From contig JBANDB010000015.1 in the NCBI GenBank assembly GCA_037576215.1, positions 1,550,001-1,614,000 on the forward strand: DNA of 64,000 nucleotides, given 5' to 3'. This DNA comes from Armillaria gallica (lineage: Eukaryota > Basidiomycota > Agaricomycetes > Agaricales > Physalacriaceae). The notes beneath the pieces are model-generated. The model ran no database searches. It was not told the origin of the DNA and saw nothing but the letters and a program-made list of their open reading frames with translations. Position 1 is the first letter of the stretch. Each line of letters opens with the position of its first letter. Made by a program: the position numbers and the translations under genes. Below are positions 34,451 through 46,220 of the stretch, piece after piece.

Positions 34451-35119
34451 TTAAGGGTGATCAGAGGATGAGGCTACCAAACGTGGCTGGCTCTGACATG
34501 AACATTGGTTGCGGGTGCCTTGACTGCGAAGCCATTGCCTACACTTGCAGAAGAAACTGCAGACACGACCGCCTGCACCCTGTCCATGGTTGGATGCGAA
34601 GCGGCTGCTGTTGGATAACACGTCCAATGGATAATAGGGGGCCAGGACTATTGCAGGATAGCTCACATTGCCGCGATGTTTGTTTGGGTTGTTGACGAGT
34701 TGATGGAGGAAGTGGATGGCACAAGAGGAACATGGAGGCATGCCAGGATCCTGTGCACTGTATGGTGGAGGGAGCAATCATCAGTTGCAGGGGCACTCGC
34801 GAGGCTGAATGAGGGTATGAGGAAGAGGGTATCGATGTTTGCCTCCCTGAAGAAGATTCGTCTTGGTCTCAACGCTGTAAGGGGATGGGTAGAAGGAGGG
34901 ATGGATGATGTCGCATTGCCGTTCGAGAGATGTTTGAAGGTCGAGCGCACACTGGACATGTGGAATGGGTGGAAGTGGTTTGTCGCGCCCCGAATTGAGA
35001 GGACAGGAATCGGTTTGGGAATGGGTTTGAACTTGGACACGATGTTTCTCCGGAAAAGGTGCATTGTTGGGCAGGACAGTGGTGACATTTGCAGGGTAGG
35101 GATTAGTTGAGGGTGGCAT
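34451..35119 (-). pseudogene. Proline-rich protein with Cys/basic C-terminus, decayed copy
   Basis: From ATG 35,119 (MPPSTNPYPANVTT) the frame keeps the landmarks of the gene at 11,930: DKPLPPIPH, LPPPYSAQDPGMPP and GRVCSFFCKCRQWL. Two adjacent TGA codons occur just before LLPPPY (about 34,785-34,780), where the intact copy has an Arg codon CGA at the matching place. The copy is in opposite orientation to the intact one and lies 1.9 kb from the right end, mirroring the left copy 3.5 kb from the left end. Confidence 0.72.
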
Positions 35120-36815
35120 GATTGACGATGTGAGGTTGGGGGTGGTCTGGGGAGAGGCGGTGAAGGGAGTTTGATGCCCGCTCCCCAATGCCTGAAGCTT
35201 CTCTTTCGATAAATGCCCGGTGGCTGAAATTGTGGCGGCTGTCTGGCTCATTATGCTGTCTGCGATGCTGATGAACTTTGTGAGATGCCGCAGTTCCTCT
35301 GTAACAGGCCGAAGTTTTTTGAGAGATGCCGATGCTTCCGGGATTGATGCTGATATCTATCTCCAATGCTTCTGTGATGGAAGCATGGTGCATCTGTGAT
35401 AGAGGGTGGAGGGTATAGGTAATTGAGCCTGTTTTCTGCACTGCCATGGCAATAGGTGGTGTAGTGCTAAAGGATGAGCTAACTTTGTCCTATTGAGCAC
35501 ATTCTGACGTTCATTCAGTGCAGGATCGTTGAGGAGGGTTGGATGGAGGACAACATGGTACATACACTGATGCGTTGGGCCTTGCCTCATGATATTTGCA
35601 TTCAGATCCGTTGCTCGACTGACACACATGACACAACAGAGTATGTATGCAATGGGAGAACTCAAGGCTACCAGACCAAGGCACGCACAGATTGGCTACA
35701 CTCAGTGAGCAGGTCAAGTTCGGGTTCGTAATGCCATCACAACGCGCCGTCTAAGCATCCAGAAGAGGAACAAATGTGGGCCTGAGACAGCATATCAACA
35801 TCCAGCGAGCGAGGAAGGATGTGAGCGAGAGCTCGTGGATAGGTGTTCCAGTTGCATTCTGAGGGCCAATAAGGTGGGTGACCCAGTTTTATATGTCTGA
35901 GTCTTATATTGTGTCTCATGGTCAACTAAGACGCTAAGTTACTGGGTCGAGGTTTCACTTCATACACACTGAGGAGGTTGGCACCCAGCCTGTTGGGTCG
36001 TTTCCAATGTTGGCAACATGTTGAGACATTGGAGGTAAGTATGTACTACGTTCACTCTGGGAGACTCAAACTAGAATGTGGCTGTTTGGTTGAAGGGACG
36101 TGGTCGTGTGAAGGTGCCTTTCAGAGACCGACCAACAAGTTGTGTTGTGACGGCATGGCACAGGCGAGTCCTGGCAAGAACACTGGTTCATAAGTGTTTG
36201 GAATGTGTTTGGTTGACGACATGTTCATGGACTTGCTAGGGTTGAAATCAAGGCTGGATCATGAAGACTATGATTAGTAAGGTTGGGTGTGATTTAACAC
36301 TGGTTTTAATGGTGCTAAGGATCACTGATAAGAAGTTCTTTTCTGCTTCTCCATTGTCAAAGGGACAGACAGACTAGACTTCATGGATCAATATCGGGCT
36401 CTTCACGGTTGATACACAACTCGACGAGATATCAGATAGATGGGAGTGGGACATCTAAGTCAGCAAGTTTGTTTTGTAGGCTCGGGTGGAACAAAATGAA
36501 AATTTGAAGAGATTTTGATACGTATGGCCTACGTAAGGAGCGGTGATGGGGCTGACAGTCAACTATGGATGCGATGAGGACTCACCGACAATGTTGAGCA
36601 AGAAGAGCCATAGATGGGGGTTGTCATTATGGGAGAACAGGCACAACAGTGGTGGTCAGGATAAGGGGAACAGTGTTGAAGGAAGATAGCAGTCTAGGCC
36701 TGGGACCCCAGATACTCAGGGGCATGGCCGGCGGAGTTATGTCAAGAGATGGGAAGATAAACAAGGTAGGTGGTAGTGAGAGGTATTGGGAGGGTGAGGG
36801 TTTTTTTTCCTTGAG
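35120..36815. other. Right inner flank of element, no supported gene
   Basis: Part of 35,330-35,400 resembles sequence upstream of the left proline-rich gene. The remainder shows only short unsupported frames. Likely noncoding terminal sequence. Confidence 0.45.
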
Positions 36816-36940
36816 TGATACCTTATAATACTTGCGAATACCAGCCAATACCGGAGAATACTGAGTAATCCCACACAATACCCGGTAATACTCAGTAATA
36901 CTTGGTAGTACCTGGTATTACCAGGTATTATCAGGTATTT
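36816..36940 (-). repeat. Right subterminal array, about thirteen 10-bp units
   Basis: AATAC or a close variant recurs on the plus strand every 10 bp from about 36,817 to 36,907 (ten units), the reverse complement of the left GGTATT motif. Three more units next to the end (36,914, 36,924, 36,934) carry GGTATT on the plus strand at the same 10-bp spacing. The array therefore faces inward like the left one, with an outer group in the other orientation. Confidence 0.9.
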
Positions 36941-36943
36941 GGC

Positions 36944-36969
36944 ATTTTTGTCTCTGTACCAGCACCATA
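36944..36969 (-). repeat. Right terminal inverted repeat
   Basis: The reverse complement reads TATGGTG, seven variable bases, AGAGACAAAAAT, matching the left repeat at 20 of 26 positions with equal spacing. The six bases outside (CTACAC) resemble the left flank (CTCAC). Confidence 0.88.
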
Positions 36970-36975
36970 CTACAC

Positions 36976-38049
36976 CTTGCACTCAGTGGTGTGGAAGAAG
37001 CTAGTTCATTGCACCTTTGATGACCTGACCTACTCTGGCAACGGTGCTTTGGAATTAGAGCGTGAACTTATGAAAATCATTGCAAGACCCTTGTCTAAAG
37101 GAGAGAGTGGGGAGCTCAATACTATCAACAAGCCTACAGATGAGATGAGGGAGTACATTTTTGACATTTTATCTGAATACCGGCCGCTCCCCATTACAAC
37201 ATCTACCGACACCAGTTCCTTCACCCTTGATCTGCGTATCATCCTTGCATTGATCTTCCGAATGGAGCAGAGACTGTGTGAATCAGCACATGCCTCAAAC
37301 TGAAAACAGTTAATCGAAACTTCCCTTACCATCATTGAATGCACTGACATTCTTGTCCATAATCTTGTCCCGGAGGGCCAGGCAATCAGGCCTGTCCTGG
37401 ATATGTTATACCAATTGCCTTCCTCCAAGGCTTTTGTCATCGTCAGCCCAGACCTTCAAACACTTGTATGCAAGATATTCATCATTCTTGATAAATACCA
37501 CTCTCATCTGAAACCTGTACCTCCAGACATACGGTTCTATTCTGTTGCATATCAGTGTTTCCTCAATTCACTTGCAGCCGGTGGCAAGAGCTCGAAGAAT
37601 GATGTGACGCCTCATGCCCTGGGACATCTCATATCATCTTCCCTGAACCTGTCTCCAGCTTTATCTATGGACTACAACAAAATCTATGGAACTTCCCTCA
37701 ACCTGTTACAATGTCCCCTCTTTTTGGCCCACTCACTCTTCCAGGTTATGTTGCTTCTCATTAAAGAACATCATGAAAGTGTTCTCTACGAGTGGGTGTG
37801 ACATCCCGCCATGCAAAATGTCTGGCCAGAGTGCCTCCCACGATTAACGTGGTGGGCTTCACTGGGGGAGGAATTTGTCAATGGGACTTTCTCAGGCATG
37901 TTCTGGCCATCTTTGTAATCGGAGAGCTGCAGAATATCCTGGGCCATAGCAATGACAATGGGTCTCTCCCACAGTACAATTATGACGCATATAAAGATGT
38001 AGACCAACTGCCCTGGTTAGTTGAAGTTGCCGGTTCATCTAGGCAGTGA
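36976..38049 (+). pseudogene. DUF6535 copy 2, 3' part, beyond the element
   Basis: Directly after the element the sequence aligns with codons downstream of the break in the intact paralogue: VVWKKLVHCTF with EVWKILFDVAI, then ALELERELMKIIARP and NKPTDEMREYIFDIL. Further homology continues to the C-terminal DQLPWLVEVAG segment, which matches NQLPWLLDIYS. The frame is broken by a TGA near 37,301, another at about 37,799, and shifts after 37,900. This half would have been freed from selection after the insertion. Confidence 0.9.
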
Positions 38050-39500
38050 GTCCATTCTTCTTTATTGATTTATATTCTTGATCTGACAGTATGACAGTAA
38101 CGGAGAGCCCATTGTATTGAAATATTCACAGGTACAGATTTTCACAGTGTGGTCAATCTCTTGGGCTCATAAGGATAGATCACAAAACACCCTAAGTTCC
38201 AGGAATTCCTGCATCCTCACCTGCGCATCACAAGAAGACACAATTAATGAATAAGCGACGCAGAATCAGACACTACGAAACTAGGATAAGGTGTAAGGAC
38301 TGTAGAAGGGGACCACTTTGAACGTGTTTTGAAACAAGAACAGTGGGGCTTCACAGAACCTATTGCTGATACTAGTCTCTCATAGACAGACAGACGATAC
38401 ATACCTGATGAGAGAGGGAGGGATGGTATGTATGTAGTCTGTTTTTTTTCCCAGGGGGTCTTGCTATAACCATCGCTTCCGTTATGTAAAACTATCACAT
38501 GCTCAAGGAACATGTCCATTTATTTTTCCATCTTGACGTGATTTTGCTCTCATTTCTCTGCTATCGACGTGCTGTACTATACGTAAAATACTAATATAAA
38601 ATTCCATGTTCTAAAAATGCTCCATAAGCAAAGGTCTTGAGGCACGTTTCCTCAAAACACCGGTATCCCTGCTATCCCACCCGATGCAGAGTGAAAATCA
38701 TTTTTGATACTGGATGCCTTGCCTGACGACTTTCATGTAACTCCCAAGAAAAATTTGGGGCCACGGTATGGCAGAGGCACGAGAGTAGCAGAAATATGGG
38801 CGGTGCGATGGTGCAAGACGCAGTAGTAGCCCTTGTGGCGGTGGGAAAGTCCTTCCAAACATGGTTGCTGATGTAACGGGGCCAATGGTCATAGCAAGGG
38901 GGGCACGGTTAAAACAGGACTATGCTGATACTACGAGCCAATAAATTTCGGTAGTAGACTCTCTTGACATTTGACAGAACTTATCAACAGTACTTGAATT
39001 TCTGCAAGTTAATAAACGACGCAAAAGAGGTTTTGGATAGAGTTCCAGAGTAGCCTTTCCTTGAACCCACACGAGGTATGTTTTCTACATCACCACCCTG
39101 ATCCATACCCCATTAAGTGGTGCACATTGCTTGGAACGCGATCTCACATTCAAACTCTCAGCTCATGACATAGCTTGCAAGTTCTTGGTTAGGGAGATGA
39201 CTTGGTCGAGATAGCTTAAGGGGAGGGCGAGAGCTGAGAGGACAGTAGTAGCATGCAGTTGATAGCATACAGAACCAGGAACCCTCTGGTCACCTTGGTC
39301 CTTGAGACAACTGGAGGGAATATCGCAAGAATATTGTAGGATGTTAGCAGCAAGACAAAGGAGCTTGCAAAGTCTGCCATGTCTTGTAGTAGTTTGCAGG
39401 GCAAACTGACCAATGGCAAGGCTCACGACGGATTGACGACGATACCTCACTCTTGTAAGATAATAGGTTCAAGAAATGTTCGGAACCTGTTACCTGAGCC
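38050..39500. other. Spacer with decayed sequence
   Basis: The first 200 bases match the 3' flank of the intact DUF6535 gene (49,360-49,560), including a KFQEFL-type segment. From 38.3 kb on I see no gene with support; a minus-strand open frame at 39,163-39,450 has no recognisable motif. Confidence 0.4.
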
Positions 39501-42130
39501 CCGATGTAGAGATGAGCGTGGTTTCCATCGCGGCCGGTCTCATGCAGTCTAAACTCGCCTAGATCTTATCAGAGGCAAGCAAACAGTATCTTTCTCTGCC
39601 GAACTCGCAGGCTAATTCGGCGTGTGTAGACGCGTCGTGGTCTTGTGACCGGAAAGTGACTTGTTTGGGCGACTTTTTGGTAATTGAGTTTTTACTTCTT
39701 GACTGCCACGTCGACTGGGATCTCTTGAGTCATCAAGCTCAACGGTGTTGATTCGATTCTTCTTATCTCTTTTTTACTGTCCTCTTGCAGCTGCGTTTTG
39801 GCCATTGTCGATCCCGAAGGTAATTTTTTTTACATGTCGGCATTGACAGCATTTACTAACGAGATTTGCAGCAGTATGATTCTATTACGGGGTAAGAGCA
39901 TATGTACTTACTCTCACTCTATGTGGTTTACCATTCATTTTCTTTCCTTAGGCTCGCCCTGCAACACACCGTCAACAAGTCAATTCACGTAGCATACGCA
40001 ACGGTACGCGACTTTTCCCCATTCTTTTCATCTTTGGCTTATGCGGCGCTCATCAGAGTGGTTCTGTACTGTCAATGACACAACTTTCGCCCCGAGCACG
40101 AAGTCAACATTTATTAGGGGCATGGTAACTGGGCTCGGTAAGCCATTCCTCAAAATGACTTGAATGAGGGTTGGCGATTACTCTGGCCAAAGCTGTCAAG
40201 GTTCCAAGGGAGGGATGTCGGACAATATTCCCTAGGGAGTGGCTAGATGTATGGGCGGAGGTGCGTGTATTGCTTATTGAACCACTTATTTGGCCTTGCT
40301 CACTCCACGTCGACAGCGCGTCAACATCCCCAACGGTATGTGGCATTGCCCCCACCTTGACCTCTACTCAGGCCATCTTTCAGAGACGGCTCACGCTTGT
40401 TGCGCCATCGATAAAGGTGTTTGTGACGAGCTCGCTAAGGTACGCAGGCTTACTTCCCGCGGCGCTTTCATCGCTAACTCGAGTGTGTGCGGAATAGACA
40501 AGCGTAGGTACGGGCAACGACGAGTGGAGAGACGAGAGGGTGTGTACATGCCGAGGGAGGTGTCTATGGGACAGCTGCGGCCGTTGTTAGGGCGAATAGA
40601 GATGCAGGGGGTACGGGTGTCTTCTATTCTTAGCTAGGATAGGAGGGAGTGCTCACACGACTCGGATGAGCCCGTCGACGGCGATAGTTTTCGGACCTCG
40701 GATGTGAGATGCAGCATACATGAAGGCTATGAGATGCGTATCCTATAACCCTTCTAATACTATCACGTTCGCCACTATGGATGCATACGGCTCTGCTGCA
40801 TCCGAGCTCTCTTCTGCCCTCGCCGTGTACCTATTTGCCTGGATAGTAGTAACCGCTCCACCCTTGTCCGTCCCTTTCCTTCGCCTCACCGCTTTGTACG
40901 CAACATCACCTCGCTCCGCAACTTGCAAGCCTACCTCGTTCTTCGGCTGTCTTCCTATCACGTCTATGCTTCCCGCCTGTTAGGAATTGTCCGCGCTGTC
41001 TGCAAGGTTACCATCCGCACCAAGTATGTCTTCTATCTCCTCCTTCTCTCCATCAGCTCACACTTTCCCAGTCTCGCCGAATCAGGGTGCGCGTTTGGTA
41101 TCATCGCCGCCTTCATCGCTTACTATGTCGGCCTCTTTGAGTTGCGCGCATCAGATCTCAGATCTCAGAGCCCAAAGTAGTTACTGTACTCCTATTGGGC
41201 GTATTCTAGTTCCGTACTTTTACTATACTTCCATTCGTTGCATGCTTTCTCGGCATCGAATACCATGACCTACCATAACATGTCATCCATTCCACGCGTC
41301 CTTGATCGATTCCAACCGTAGTTTACAATTATGCCCGTGCTATCATTATAACACAATAATACGGTGTCTACAAAAGTCATAAGCACTGTACTCCCTCTGT
41401 AATTACACTAAAACCTTTGGTCTCATCTAGATTATGTATCTCGACTCGAGTACAAGCTAAATCTCTCCGTGTCCTAAGCCAGACTAAGAACGTCGCCCCA
41501 CGCACATACTAACCCAGCACGTATATCACTATCACGTCGAATATGCACTCTAGTTGATACTTGTAGGTCCACCTCTCCCGATCACACGTCACTTTTGCAG
41601 ATCCTCCGATTCAGACATCCGCCCTCCAGCTGAACATTGTCCTCTGCGGCGGCGAGTCGGCTTGGATGTGGGGAAACAGACGTTGCTCCGCTGTCCAGTT
41701 GGCGTCAAGAAGCAGGGAATGATGCTATATGTACCGCGCTTGACAGCGAATCCATATAGGGCATGGTGGAAAAGGTGCCGAGTCCAGACGCCCGTATATC
41801 TCCAACCTAACATTTGGAGGCTACGGCTTGGCGCCGACACCCTTTCCAGTGGGTACAGCTCCGCGACGGTGGGGAGAGAAGAGCGAGAAGCTTTGCTCGT
41901 ATCGTATATTTCTACCAATAGAGGCCGGAAATCAACAAGATCTGACACACGAGACGCGAGGGTACCTGTCCAGGTGAGATGGAGCGCGAGGTTGTCCTCT
42001 CTGACTTGGTGTGTGTACCGTGAAGCCAGATATGGTGCACTGGGAAAGATAACGAGTCCCAAGCTCGTAAACACATCACTGGTGAGAGGGCAACAAACTT
42101 TGCTTGTATCCCCGACCAACAGAGCATTCT
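39500..42130. repeat. Third, partial copy of the outer repeat module
   Basis: Segments match the outer duplication in order: ALQ-type exons (39,890-40,620; compare 55,260-55,900 and 61,330-62,400), the membrane-segment exon with CAFGIIAAFIAYYVGLFEL (about 41,080-41,140; compare 62,805-62,860), and the block 41,560-42,130 (compare 833-1,260). The copy is more diverged than the other two and lacks the DUF6535 gene at its end. Confidence 0.7.
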
Positions 42131-43050
42131 AGCTCAAATTTGGTATTCAGAGCTAGGATACCTGCATATGGGTGCCTCGAGACGAAAGAGGTGGGTGGGA
42201 GATATCTTTCTCGCTTACTGAAATTCTGAACGGAGTTCAACCGCGACACCTGTATAGATCGGAAACACGGAATGGCAATGCAATATGGGTCCATGTTTGT
42301 CGTGAACGAGACGGAGATAAAGCAGGAGGGCGGGATGTAGTCTCCTGCGCGTCAGGCAAAGGCGTGTGTTTATCCACCGTGCTTCATAGATGGCGCGTTG
42401 AGACTGGCACCGAGTTCGAAGGATGCCAGCCCGCCTAACTGGAGGAGAGTGCCCATGGATCTCAGCTCTTGCGTGCACGTCATCATCCTCTCTGATGTGT
42501 CCATGCCAAGGCTGAGAGATGCGTCTCGGGAATCGAAATTGAAGCCAAGCATTCGTAGGGGTTCTTCTGTTGTTCATCGGAATCGAGTTCAACCGCCCCG
42601 CCGGTTCTTCTATGCCGTGATCTACAATAGTTCATATTGAGATGAGATTGTACAGACAGATCTGAAACACGAACGAGGGCGCCTATGGGTCCATGTTTCT
42701 CGTGTCTAAGATGAACGAGGTGGGATATTTCTCTTGGGACGCTCCCGTCGGCGACTCCATCAGACGGTGCCGGCGCCTGTTTATAGAAGGACTTGCACCT
42801 GCGCCTCGTCGACTCGGTGACGGTTGTGTACAGAGAGAGCCGGCACCGAATTACTGGTCAACATCCAAGAAGTAACGATACACCGGGACCCACAAGATTG
42901 GAGATCTCGACACAGGAAGTACGTACGTCGAGCCGAACCACTGGCCGTTCGGTATTGACTTTTCCCGCTCGCCGTCTTGCCGCAGTAGATCCAAGCAAAC
43001 CCAGAGATATGGCCAAGAGCTAAGACCGACACGGGTGAATACCTCGGACG
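42131..43050. other. Unexplained spacer
   Basis: Short frames on both strands with partial internal similarity (GAGATATCTTTCTCG-like and GAACGAGG-like phrases repeat near 42,200 and 42,720). Nothing supports a gene. Confidence 0.35.
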
Positions 43051-44130
43051 TTAGGTGGATGCGAGTTAGCTTACTATTCCCGACACGTCCGTGGTCATCC
43101 TCCTTCCTGCAGCCCTTTGTTCTGACCGTCGCATCCTAGGGCCTGCTCGCCGGATGACGTTACTAGGCATCGACGTCGGAGGAATTCGGCGGCACCGTAT
43201 AGTGCTCCCCAATGCTACCGCCGTGCTGATCAGAGAGATCAATATCTCTGGGGAGAGTGAGCACCTTTAAGCGTAAGCGAGAAGTGGGCGACCTTACCCT
43301 CTCGCATGTTTCCCCGTCGGTCGAGAACGACGACGATGTCCTGCCCTCCACAACAAGTATGTGATACTGTCGTCGTCTCGGGGCAAAATTCGGTCCTTGC
43401 ACTTGCGAGAACTCAATTGACATCATGTCATCGCTGGCTGGGGTGCAGGTCGGTTGGACTGTTGTCGATTCGGATGTTGATGAGACTCAGCAAGGAAGAG
43501 TATGCTGTGGAAGGAAGGTTTAGAAAAAATGGATCACTCAGCGAGTAAATGAACCTCTGAATCCATGCTCCGTATGCCAGATGTCAATACCATATTGAAG
43601 TCCTCCTTGTCAGCGTGGTCTTGATCTCGAGGCCTAGGTTTCGGGCGGCTGGAATGAACGTTAGATATACCACCTTCAGCAGGCGCCAGAATACTTACAG
43701 GGCATCAAGAAGAAGGCCAGAATAATCTTGAAGAGCCTTGGAAATCGTTGGTGAAAAGGAGGAATGGAACGATGAAAAGAGCTAGCGGTGGTGGCGGCGA
43801 GAAACTGGGAGAGGAAAAGGACAACTCGGCTTAGACTCGGCTGTATCCGAGTTTTCTTATTTTGGGCATCGACGTCCATCTCGCGATGAGTCAGTGCCGT
43901 GCTTTGTGACGCATATTACACCAGCACGGGCACGATCTCGGGATGAAGTAGAGTGCAAAGGTAGGAGAGTCCAGATGTACCGTGATACAGCACCCTTCTT
44001 TATATTCATGACTGACTGTGCTTCGCTAGGTTACACAGCCAAGAACGCGCCATCTGCCGTTCAAACCAAGGAACTATTTCTCCCAAATCGCTGTAAATAA
44101 AGTATTTGAAGTGTACCAATGTCAAATTTG
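43050..44130 (-). repeat. Second repeated module, copy 1, with candidate gene
   Basis: Collinear with 51,880-52,985. On the minus strand a start at 43,879 (MDVDAQNKKTRIQPSLSR) leads to a hydrophobic segment (FKIILAFFLMP), a GTAAGT donor, and downstream exons containing QDHADKEDFN and an acidic FSQVQGPNFAPRRRQ-type segment. A third piece of the same family lies at 45,600-46,220. The repeated exon layout suggests a small gene family whose product starts with a signal-anchor-like helix. I do not recognise it, and frames differ between copies. Confidence 0.4.
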
Positions 44131-45600
44131 ACGTGACTTCAGGCACTGAAGCTTCGAGGATGGATATTCTCACCGCCACGGGGCCCTTCAAGATTGAATA
44201 GGAAGAAAAAAGAGAAAAAAACGACCTTGGGAACTACGCAAGAAACGGTTGATGGGAGGCCTTCCAAAACAGCGTGAGGTGTTGATCTTGAAAGTTTTGA
44301 GGTAGGATATTCGGTCCACCCATGCCTATCCCATTTCTTATGGTAACAACTCTAGACCTGTCATAGCCGTCTTCGAAGCCGATATAATTATACAGCAAAG
44401 GGCCCGGAAGATTCTTGACAATCGAATTCCTGGACGGATAACCAGAGTCAGTGTTTACACATCGAACCCTGTCGTTTTTTGTGTCCATAGCTTTGACGAT
44501 CTCGGTGAGCTCTAACTATCATCTGTTAAACTAACTAGGCTGTCAGAGGTCTTTTTTCTCTTTCCATGCCACTTGAGAGTCAACGCACCAGCAAGAAATA
44601 ATACTACAATCCTCTGAATCCTGATTCTTATGTCCTCGACATCTTTCAAAATTCATAAGCGAGGGATCTTGTTGGTGCGTGGGTCGTCAAATGCGCCTTG
44701 CGACGGTCGCAGGATTGTTTCCTCTCAAAATTCCCGTCCAATGGAGGGGATACGACTTCCTCCCAGTCGATTGACGAGCTCTTAGATTTGTTGGCTTTGG
44801 GCGACATCATGCCCGAGTGCCATTATACAGTTGGCGCCAGGCCGTTCGGTCGCTTTAAAACTCACGAAACCTCAATAGGGTGTTACAGACTTGCAGCTTG
44901 ACCGCTGAAAAGGGTTACTGCATCGCCGCCTCTATCCAAACCTTTCCCATTAATCGGATGCTCTCAGAGATCTTATTGACTACCAAAACTCTAGCTCGTC
45001 TTCTTAGACTGGAATCCGAAGATGCTTCGTCGCTAGAGAGTATATTATTTCAGTGAACAACTACGTCTGATGTAATTTTCAGACTTACAACACTGATGAG
45101 ACTACACACGCCAGAGTACTATGCTTTTCTTGTCGTCGAGATCTTACGACATACCGAAGGCTTCCTTTCCCATCTTGCTTCGGGCTGGCCCTGCATCGTG
45201 CGGAGTAAACGTGGGTTGAATAGTGTTCAGCCAGAAGCGCGCGCTGGTGCGATCGCGGCTCTTTGTACACGACCAGACAACATTGCATGTATATCTATCG
45301 TACTTGAACGATCACCAAAAGAAATTTGCAGGAAAGGCGCTTGTTGAGGCGCGTAGCCGTACATCACTGCAAAGGTGAAGTGAGCATACGAAAACGAACG
45401 TCAATCAGAGGAATACCGAGCTACTTGTCCGATGTCGTCCTCATCTCCGCTTGAGTCACGGTTAGAGTGGAAGCTTTGGTAGCAGTGGGTATATAACGTA
45501 CCAAAAAATGCCTCTTTGATAGTGTGACCCGATGTTCATACATGGTGTTGGGACAAATTTCCCCCAACGACGCCGGTTTCTCACTGTGTTCGAAGGACAT
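44131..45600. other. Spacer without supported gene
   Basis: Only short frames are present, none repeated elsewhere in the window with frame conservation. Confidence 0.4.
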
Positions 45601-46220
45601 CCTTGGAGCGCAAAAACCTTGTGTTCGGGAGTTGTCTGAGGAATGAAATTAGGGAGCAGGATCAGGCTAAGGGGGGGTTTAGGGCTCCTTGCTGTTCGAG
45701 AAACTGGCGGAACTTACCGTCCTTGTTGCCGTCTCCTCCATCACAGCCGTCTCCTTCAATCCTTCCTCCGACCTGCACCAGGTACTTGGCGGGACGACAA
45801 TACGTCGTCCTGAAGCAAAAAAAGGTTTCGGCACACGGACGTCGACATCGCTCAAGACTTGAGCTTGAGCTTGAGCGCTGAAGCGCTGACGCGCTGAGGC
45901 CTGAGGCCTGCCCTCCACAACAAGTACGCGATGCTTGTCGTCCTCTCGGGGAAAAATTTGGCCCCTACATTTGCGAGAGCTGAATAGATATTATATCATC
46001 ACTGGCAGGGATGCAGGTAAACGGACCTCTGACCATGCCTCGTACACCAGACATCAATACCACATTAAAGTCCTCCTTGTCAGCGTGGTCTTGATCTTGA
46101 GGCATTGGACAGCTGCCAGGAGGTACGGTATTCCGGCAATGGTAATACACACCTGAGGACTCTGTGTCTCGATGTGGTCGCGGTAAAAAATTATCAGGCC
46201 AAGTACCATCAAACACTAAT
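45600..46220 (-). repeat. Partial third piece of the second module
   Basis: This stretch joins a part similar to 51,590-51,830 (DVDVRVPKP followed by an acidic segment) with a part similar to 52,160-52,450 (QDQDHADKEDFNVVLMSGV). The order differs from the other copies, so it is a chimera or an internally deleted copy. Confidence 0.45.

Larger units (their letters stand above)
8444..36969. mobile_element. Giant integrase-type DNA transposon, 28.5 kb
   Basis: The sequence interrupts a DUF6535 exon: the left half of the gene ends at 8,443 and the right half starts at 36,976. Joined, they reproduce the paralogue at 46.7 kb without gap (CTTCCCTCAC followed by CTTGCACTCAG). Termini are 26-bp inverted repeats, with subterminal 10-bp-periodic arrays. 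The interior encodes a DDE-type integrase of the rva_4 kind plus at least nine other genes. Flanks CTCAC (8,439-8,443) and CTACAC (36,970-36,975) look like a degraded 5-6 bp target duplication, the size expected from rve-family integrases. No tyrosine recombinase, Rep/helicase, PolB, reverse transcriptase or KDZ transposase was seen. The copy is decayed and probably immobile. Confidence 0.88.

Noticed and set aside
36816..36940. CRISPR-like or telomeric repeat
   Set aside because: Units are 10 bp with variable spacers of four bases, mirror the other end of the element, and the host is a fungus; subterminal transposon repeats explain them better.
8461..36957. Element tips at AGAGACAAAAAT rather than TATGGTG
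   Set aside because: The outer TATGGTG blocks match on both ends with the same 7-nt spacing and reach exactly to the gene break, so they belong to the element.
8444..36969. Starship-type element
   Set aside because: Starships carry a DUF3435 tyrosine recombinase at one end and lack inverted terminal repeats; I see no such gene, and the integrase here has a DDE-type core.
8444..36969. Maverick/Polinton or viral insertion
   Set aside because: An rve integrase and 6-bp target sites would fit, but I see no protein-primed DNA polymerase, packaging ATPase, protease or capsid gene.
8444..36969. KDZ or Helitron element
   Set aside because: No CxC-type or KDZ transposase motifs and no Rep/helicase; Helitrons also lack inverted terminal repeats and target duplications.
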